Position numbers and translations under genes: made by a program
Assembly: GCA_900556205.1 (NCBI GenBank)
Contig: USNX01000039.1
Span: 1 to 8,791, forward strand
Origin: an uncultured Collinsella sp.
GTDB lineage: Bacteria; Actinomycetota; Coriobacteriia; Coriobacteriales; Coriobacteriaceae
DNA length: 8,791 bases
Direction of reading: 5' to 3'
Shown: piece after piece, positions 6,124 to 8,791 of the stretch
Layout: each line of letters starts with the position of its first letter
Numbering within the stretch: position 1 is the first letter of the stretch
The notes under the pieces: model-generated
Databases searched by the model: none
Told to the model about the DNA's origin: nothing
Seen by the model: the letters and a program-made list of their open reading frames with translations, nothing else

Positions 6124-6522
6124 CTAGTTGCCTTTGTGGAAGAGGTTTTTGATAACGGAAGGGATGCTCTTGGCACCCTTGGCCGTCACATCGATAAAGT
6201 CGGGCGAACGCACGAGCTTGTCCTCGTCGACGTACTTGCGGACCGCGCGCAACGTCTCTTTGTCGTCGCGCGTCGAAAACGTAAAGTGACCGTTGTCCTT
6301 GGTGAAGATGGCAAAACGCGTGATCTTCTTGGTGCCGCGTAAAACCTCGGCGGCAATATAGTCGACCTCGTCCCACGGGATTTGAATATAATCCTCGGGA
6401 TTACGCTCGTTGTAATACTCGAACGCCTTATTGCCCACCATCACGTTACCGTGGCTGGTAAGCCCCATCAGGCAGGTTGCCGGCGTTGCCAGATCGACCG
6501 TGCTGTTCTGAGATTGCGCCAT
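6124..6522 (-). CDS. manO: DUF956 family protein (ManO), mannose PTS-associated
   Basis: A 132-residue soluble protein without a signal peptide or membrane segment. It matches the DUF956 family in pattern: an N-terminal TCLMGLTSHGNVMVG, the central block YIQIPWDEVDYIAAEVLRG, then KITRFAIFTKDNGHFTFST. DUF956 genes (manO) typically lie at the 3' end of mannose-family PTS operons in Firmicutes, as here. The fold and role are poorly known; a regulatory or accessory function for the transporter is assumed from context. The start at ATG 6522 gives MAQSQNSTV, with GAGG 5 nt and GGAGG 11 nt upstream. An upstream extension to 6573 would run through the T-tract and much of the preceding hairpin and is less likely. 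The gene is separated from IID by 120 nt containing a terminator-like hairpin, so its expression may be lower or uncoupled. Confidence 0.88.
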   Translation of the reverse strand: MAQSQNSTVDLATPATCLMGLTSHGNVMVGNKAFEYYNERNPEDYIQIPWDEVDYIAAEVLRGTKKITRFAIFTKDNGHFTFSTRDDKETLRAVRKYVDEDKLVRSPDFIDVTAKGAKSIPSVIKNLFHKGN

Positions 6523-6540
6523 GCGCGCCTCGCCCTCCAA

Positions 6541-6586
6541 ATAAAACAATCGGACCGCATCCAGTGTACCCACCGGGTGCGGTCCG
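6541..6586 (-). terminator. Terminator or attenuator hairpin between IID and DUF956 genes
   Basis: CGGACCGCA (6551-6559) and TGCGGTCCG (6578-6586) form a perfect 9-bp stem with an 18-nt loop. On the minus strand the stem is followed by ATTGTTTTAT, the T-rich tail of an intrinsic terminator. It begins 56 nt after the IID stop, and the DUF956 ribosome binding site starts almost immediately after the T-tract. That placement suggests partial termination with read-through, rather than the end of the operon. Confidence 0.7.
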
Positions 6587-6642
6587 TTTCAATGGCTCAA
6601 AAGCCCTTGCCTAGCAATTCTCGGTCTTAAGCCGAAACGTGC

Positions 6643-7563
6643 TTACATGAAGCCGCAGACGCGACCGATGATGCCGATGGCGAAGAGAGCCAGGATGATG
6701 ACGATCGGGCTGACCTTCTTCTTGAGGAGCTTGCAGACCAGCAGGGTCAGGCACACGGCGGCAAGGCCAGGGATGAGCTGATCGAGGTTGGCCTGAAGCG
6801 TGGTGACCTTCACCTGATCAAGGGCGTTAGCACCGATGGAGTTATACATCGTCAGTGCTTCCTTGACACCCTCAGAACCGGAGGGCAGGTTAGCCCAGTC
6901 GATAAAGGCGCCAGCAGACTGCGTGACCTTGGAGACGACCGGGGTGAAGGAGATGGACACCCAGCGCTCGACCAGGGCGCCGATGATGAACATACCCAGG
7001 ATGGAAGCACCCTCGGTGACCTTGCCCATCAGACCGCCGGAGAGGTCCTTGGCGATGGAGGAGCCGACCTTGTAGCCAAACTCCTGCGTGTACCACAGGA
7101 AGGCGTAACGGATGATGTTCCACGCGAAGAAGAACAGCAGCGGACCGGCGATGCTGCCGGACAGGGCCAGGGAAGCGCCCAGAGCACCCAGAATCGGGCG
7201 AAGGGTGAACCAGAAGGCGGGGTCGCCGACACCGGCGAGCGGGCCCATCATACCGACCTTGACGCCCTGAATGGCGACGTCGTCAATCGGGGCACCGTTG
7301 GCGCGCTCCTCCTCGAGAGCGAGGGTAACGCCAATGACGGGGGCGGAAACATAGGGGTGGGTGTTATAGAACTCCAGGTGGCGCTTAAGAGCGGCAATCT
7401 GGTCATCCTTGCTGGTGTAGAGCTTCTTGATCGCAGGGATCATTGCGAAGCACCAGCCGCCGTTCTGCATACGCTCGTAGTTCCACGAGCCCTGAAGGAA
7501 CTGATGACGGAAGCAAACCTTCTTGCGGTCAGCCTTGGTGAGCTGAATCTTGTTCTCTGCCAT
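6643..7563 (-). CDS. manZ: Mannose-family PTS transporter subunit IID (ManZ/ManN-like)
   Basis: A 306-residue integral membrane subunit that forms the sugar-translocating complex with IIC. Family hallmarks are the N-terminal FLQGSWNYERMQ (22-33), HLEFYNTHPYVSAPVIGVTLALEEERANG (62-90), and VKVGMMGPLAGVGDP (101-115). Hydrophobic helices are concentrated in the C-terminal two thirds, and the protein ends in a short helix. The match to E. coli ManZ, as I recall that sequence, is strong across the whole length. This version carries about 30 extra residues (around 217-248, including LPSGSEGVKEAL) before the LDQLIPGL block, as I would expect of Gram-positive IID proteins. The ATG at 7563 is chosen over a GTG at 7572 because that GTG overlaps the ribosome binding site. 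It starts 16 nt after the IIC stop. Mannose/glucose is the likely substrate, but specificity cannot be proved from sequence. Confidence 0.95.
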   Translation of the reverse strand: MAENKIQLTKADRKKVCFRHQFLQGSWNYERMQNGGWCFAMIPAIKKLYTSKDDQIAALKRHLEFYNTHPYVSAPVIGVTLALEEERANGAPIDDVAIQGVKVGMMGPLAGVGDPAFWFTLRPILGALGASLALSGSIAGPLLFFFAWNIIRYAFLWYTQEFGYKVGSSIAKDLSGGLMGKVTEGASILGMFIIGALVERWVSISFTPVVSKVTQSAGAFIDWANLPSGSEGVKEALTMYNSIGANALDQVKVTTLQANLDQLIPGLAAVCLTLLVCKLLKKKVSPIVIILALFAIGIIGRVCGFM

Positions 7564-7570
7564 ATGTATC

Positions 7571-7580
7571 ACTCCCCTCC
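7571..7580 (-). promoter_or_regulatory. Ribosome binding site of the IID gene, overlapping the IIC stop codon
   Basis: The minus strand reads GGAGGGGAGT ending 7 nt before ATG 7563. Its first base is also the last base of the IIC TAG stop (7580-7582), which suggests translational coupling. The site also excludes the GTG at 7572 as the start. Confidence 0.7.
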
Positions 7581-8398
7581 TACTCGTAATCGTTCAGAAT
7601 GTCGCCGAGCGGGTCACCGGAGCCGCCGCCCATGCCGCCACCCTGCTTGGCCAGATCCTTAAGGCCAAGGTAGATGAGGGCAAGGGAGATGCCGATGAGG
7701 CCAAGGGCGATCAGCGTGAGCTGAGGGATGGCAGCAAGGACAAAGCCGAGGATGAAGAACGGCCAGGTCTCCTTGGTGGCCATCATGTTGATGACCATGG
7801 CGTAACCGACGGAAGCGACCATGCCGCCGCCGACAGCCATACCGCCGGACAGCCAGTCGGGCATAGCGTTAAGCGCGTTGGTAACAGCCTCGGCCGGGAT
7901 GATGCACAGAAGTACTGCCGGGATGGCGATACGAAGGCCCTGCATGAGGATAGCAGCGTACTGCCAGCGCTCGATGCCGGAGAAGTCGCCCTTCTCGGCG
8001 CAACCGTCCATGGCGTGAGCGATAGCGGTGGCCAGGGTACGGCAGATCATGGTCAGGAACAGACCAGCGACCGACAGCGGGACGGCGACGGCGATGGCGG
8101 CGGTAACGGCCTTGGCCGAATCGGTGGCGCCACCGTTGAGGGCGAGCACCATGATGATCGAAGAAGCGACCGAGGCCAGAGCGGCGTCAGGCGCGACAGC
8201 GGCGCCGACGTTAGCCCAGCCAAGGGCCATCATCTGGAGCGAACCGCCCAGGAGGATGCCCTCCTGAAGGTGACCGGTTACGAGACCGATAAGCGTGCAT
8301 GCCACGAGCGGCTGATGGAACTGGAACTCATCCAGGATGCCTTCCATACCGGCAAGCAACGCGACAATCGCAACAAGCAGAATAGTGATTGCAGACAT
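7580..8398 (-). CDS. manY: Mannose-family PTS transporter subunit IIC (ManY/ManM-like)
   Basis: A 272-residue polytopic membrane protein, the sugar-binding channel of the mannose-class PTS. It is hydrophobic from the N-terminus. The segment 17-76 carries GMEGILDEFQFHQP, then LGGSLQMMALGWANVGAAVAPDAALAS, which matches the ManY consensus very closely. Further helices follow to about residue 240. The C-terminus is a glycine-rich cytoplasmic tail closing with DPLGDILNDYE, a kind of ending I recall from Gram-positive IIC proteins. Length is normal for the family. The start at ATG 8398 is supported by a strong AAAGGAGG site. The gene lies 18 nt after the IIB stop and 16 nt before the IID start, so the three are one operon. 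Mannose-family IIC/IID pairs are also known receptors for class IIa bacteriocins and entry points for some phages. Whether this one serves that role is unknown. Confidence 0.96.
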   Translation of the reverse strand: MSAITILLVAIVALLAGMEGILDEFQFHQPLVACTLIGLVTGHLQEGILLGGSLQMMALGWANVGAAVAPDAALASVASSIIMVLALNGGATDSAKAVTAAIAVAVPLSVAGLFLTMICRTLATAIAHAMDGCAEKGDFSGIERWQYAAILMQGLRIAIPAVLLCIIPAEAVTNALNAMPDWLSGGMAVGGGMVASVGYAMVINMMATKETWPFFILGFVLAAIPQLTLIALGLIGISLALIYLGLKDLAKQGGGMGGGSGDPLGDILNDYE

Positions 8399-8407
8399 GT
8401 ATCGGAC

Positions 8408-8415
8408 CCTCCTTT
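8408..8415 (-). promoter_or_regulatory. Ribosome binding site of the IIC gene
   Basis: The minus strand reads AAAGGAGG, a near-perfect Shine-Dalgarno, 9 nt before ATG 8398 and 1 nt after the IIB stop codon. Confidence 0.7.
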
Positions 8416-8416
8416 A

Positions 8417-8791
8417 CTATGCTTGAGCGGCCAGTTCGGCCTTAGCTTTCTTCAACATGGCGTCGAGATCCTCGGAGGAATCCGAAGGAACCTTGCGGAC
8501 CTCGAACTTGACGCCCTTGGCCTTGAGGGCCTCGAGAGTCTTGACGTCGTCATCGCCCATAGCGACGGCGTTGGTGACGACGACCTTGCCCTTGGAGTGA
8601 GCCATGGAACCGATGTTGACTTCCTTGATGTCGACGCCGGCCTCGATGGCCTTGAGCAGATCCTGCGGGTTCTCGAAGAGCAGCATGGCCTTGGTGTCAC
8701 CAAAGCGCGTGTCCTTGACGACCTCGGCCATCTTCTTGATGGGCACGACGTTGGCATGGACTCCCGGAGGGGCAGCCTGCTCGATCATGGT
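8417..8791 (-). CDS. Mannose-family PTS IIB component, C-terminal part (5' end outside window)
   Basis: About 124 residues of the cytoplasmic phosphotransfer domain that passes phosphate from IIA to the incoming sugar. Visible family features are AAPPGVHANVVPIKKMAEV, KAMLLFENPQDLLKAIEAGV and the NIGSMAHSKGK stretch. The frame stays open to the window edge. The ATG at 8788 is not the real start: roughly 35-40 N-terminal residues are missing, including the phosphorylated His of the usual HGQV motif. It is unclear whether this is a stand-alone IIB or the C-terminal half of a ManX/ManL-type IIAB fusion. The extra tail after the conserved domain (SSEDLDAMLKKAKAELAAQA) is charged and probably helical. 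It is the first gene of the visible operon and sits 18 nt before the IIC start. Confidence 0.92.
   Translation of the reverse strand, partial: TMIEQAAPPGVHANVVPIKKMAEVVKDTRFGDTKAMLLFENPQDLLKAIEAGVDIKEVNIGSMAHSKGKVVVTNAVAMGDDDVKTLEALKAKGVKFEVRKVPSDSSEDLDAMLKKAKAELAAQA

Noticed and set aside
6104..6376. Open frame on the minus strand overlapping the DUF956 gene and the right arm of the inverted repeat
   Set aside because: It is a frame-shifted shadow of the DUF956 gene, which has clear family motifs and a ribosome binding site; the shadow has neither.

Overview
This GC-rich window most likely comes from a host-associated actinobacterium of the class Coriobacteriia (Collinsella-like). That assignment is an inference. 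It rests on an actinobacterial-style pstP-rodA-pbpA-pknB cell-wall cluster, a Gram-positive-style mannose PTS operon ending in a DUF956 (ManO) gene, strong GC bias at third codon positions, and a CCA-encoding tRNA-Arg(CCU). No rRNA or taxon-specific marker is present to settle it.

The left half (1-5852) is a plus-strand cell-envelope signalling and peptidoglycan cluster. It starts with the C-terminal part of a membrane-anchored PP2C Ser/Thr phosphatase (PstP-like, cut by the window edge). A 956-residue protein follows that fuses a complete SEDS glycosyltransferase (RodA/FtsW family) to a complete class B penicillin-binding transpeptidase. After a 132-nt gap holding a GC-rich hairpin comes a PknB-type kinase with four extracellular PASTA repeats, then a clear intrinsic terminator. 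The layout suggests one unit: the kinase senses cell-wall material outside, the phosphatase reverses its phosphorylation, and the fused SEDS-PBP polymerises and crosslinks glycan.

The middle (5853-6123) is a non-coding convergence zone. It holds a minus-strand tRNA-Arg(CCU) with its own downstream hairpin, and a long near-perfect inverted repeat (22-nt arms, 25-nt spacer) in AT-richer DNA that no gene explains.

The right half (6124-8791) is a minus-strand mannose-family PTS operon, read from right to left: IIB (5' end outside the window), IIC (ManY-like), IID (ManZ-like), then a hairpin with a T-rich tail that may attenuate transcription, then the DUF956/ManO gene. IIB, IIC and IID are tightly spaced, each with a strong Shine-Dalgarno site placed against the preceding stop. 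IIA is not in the window.

The most notable items are the SEDS-class B PBP fusion with a Ser/Thr-rich cytoplasmic linker, the kinase activation loop with Asp at a position that is a phospho-threonine in M. tuberculosis PknB, the long inverted repeat, and the attenuator-like hairpin inside the PTS operon. I see no CRISPR array, transposase, phage gene or defence system.
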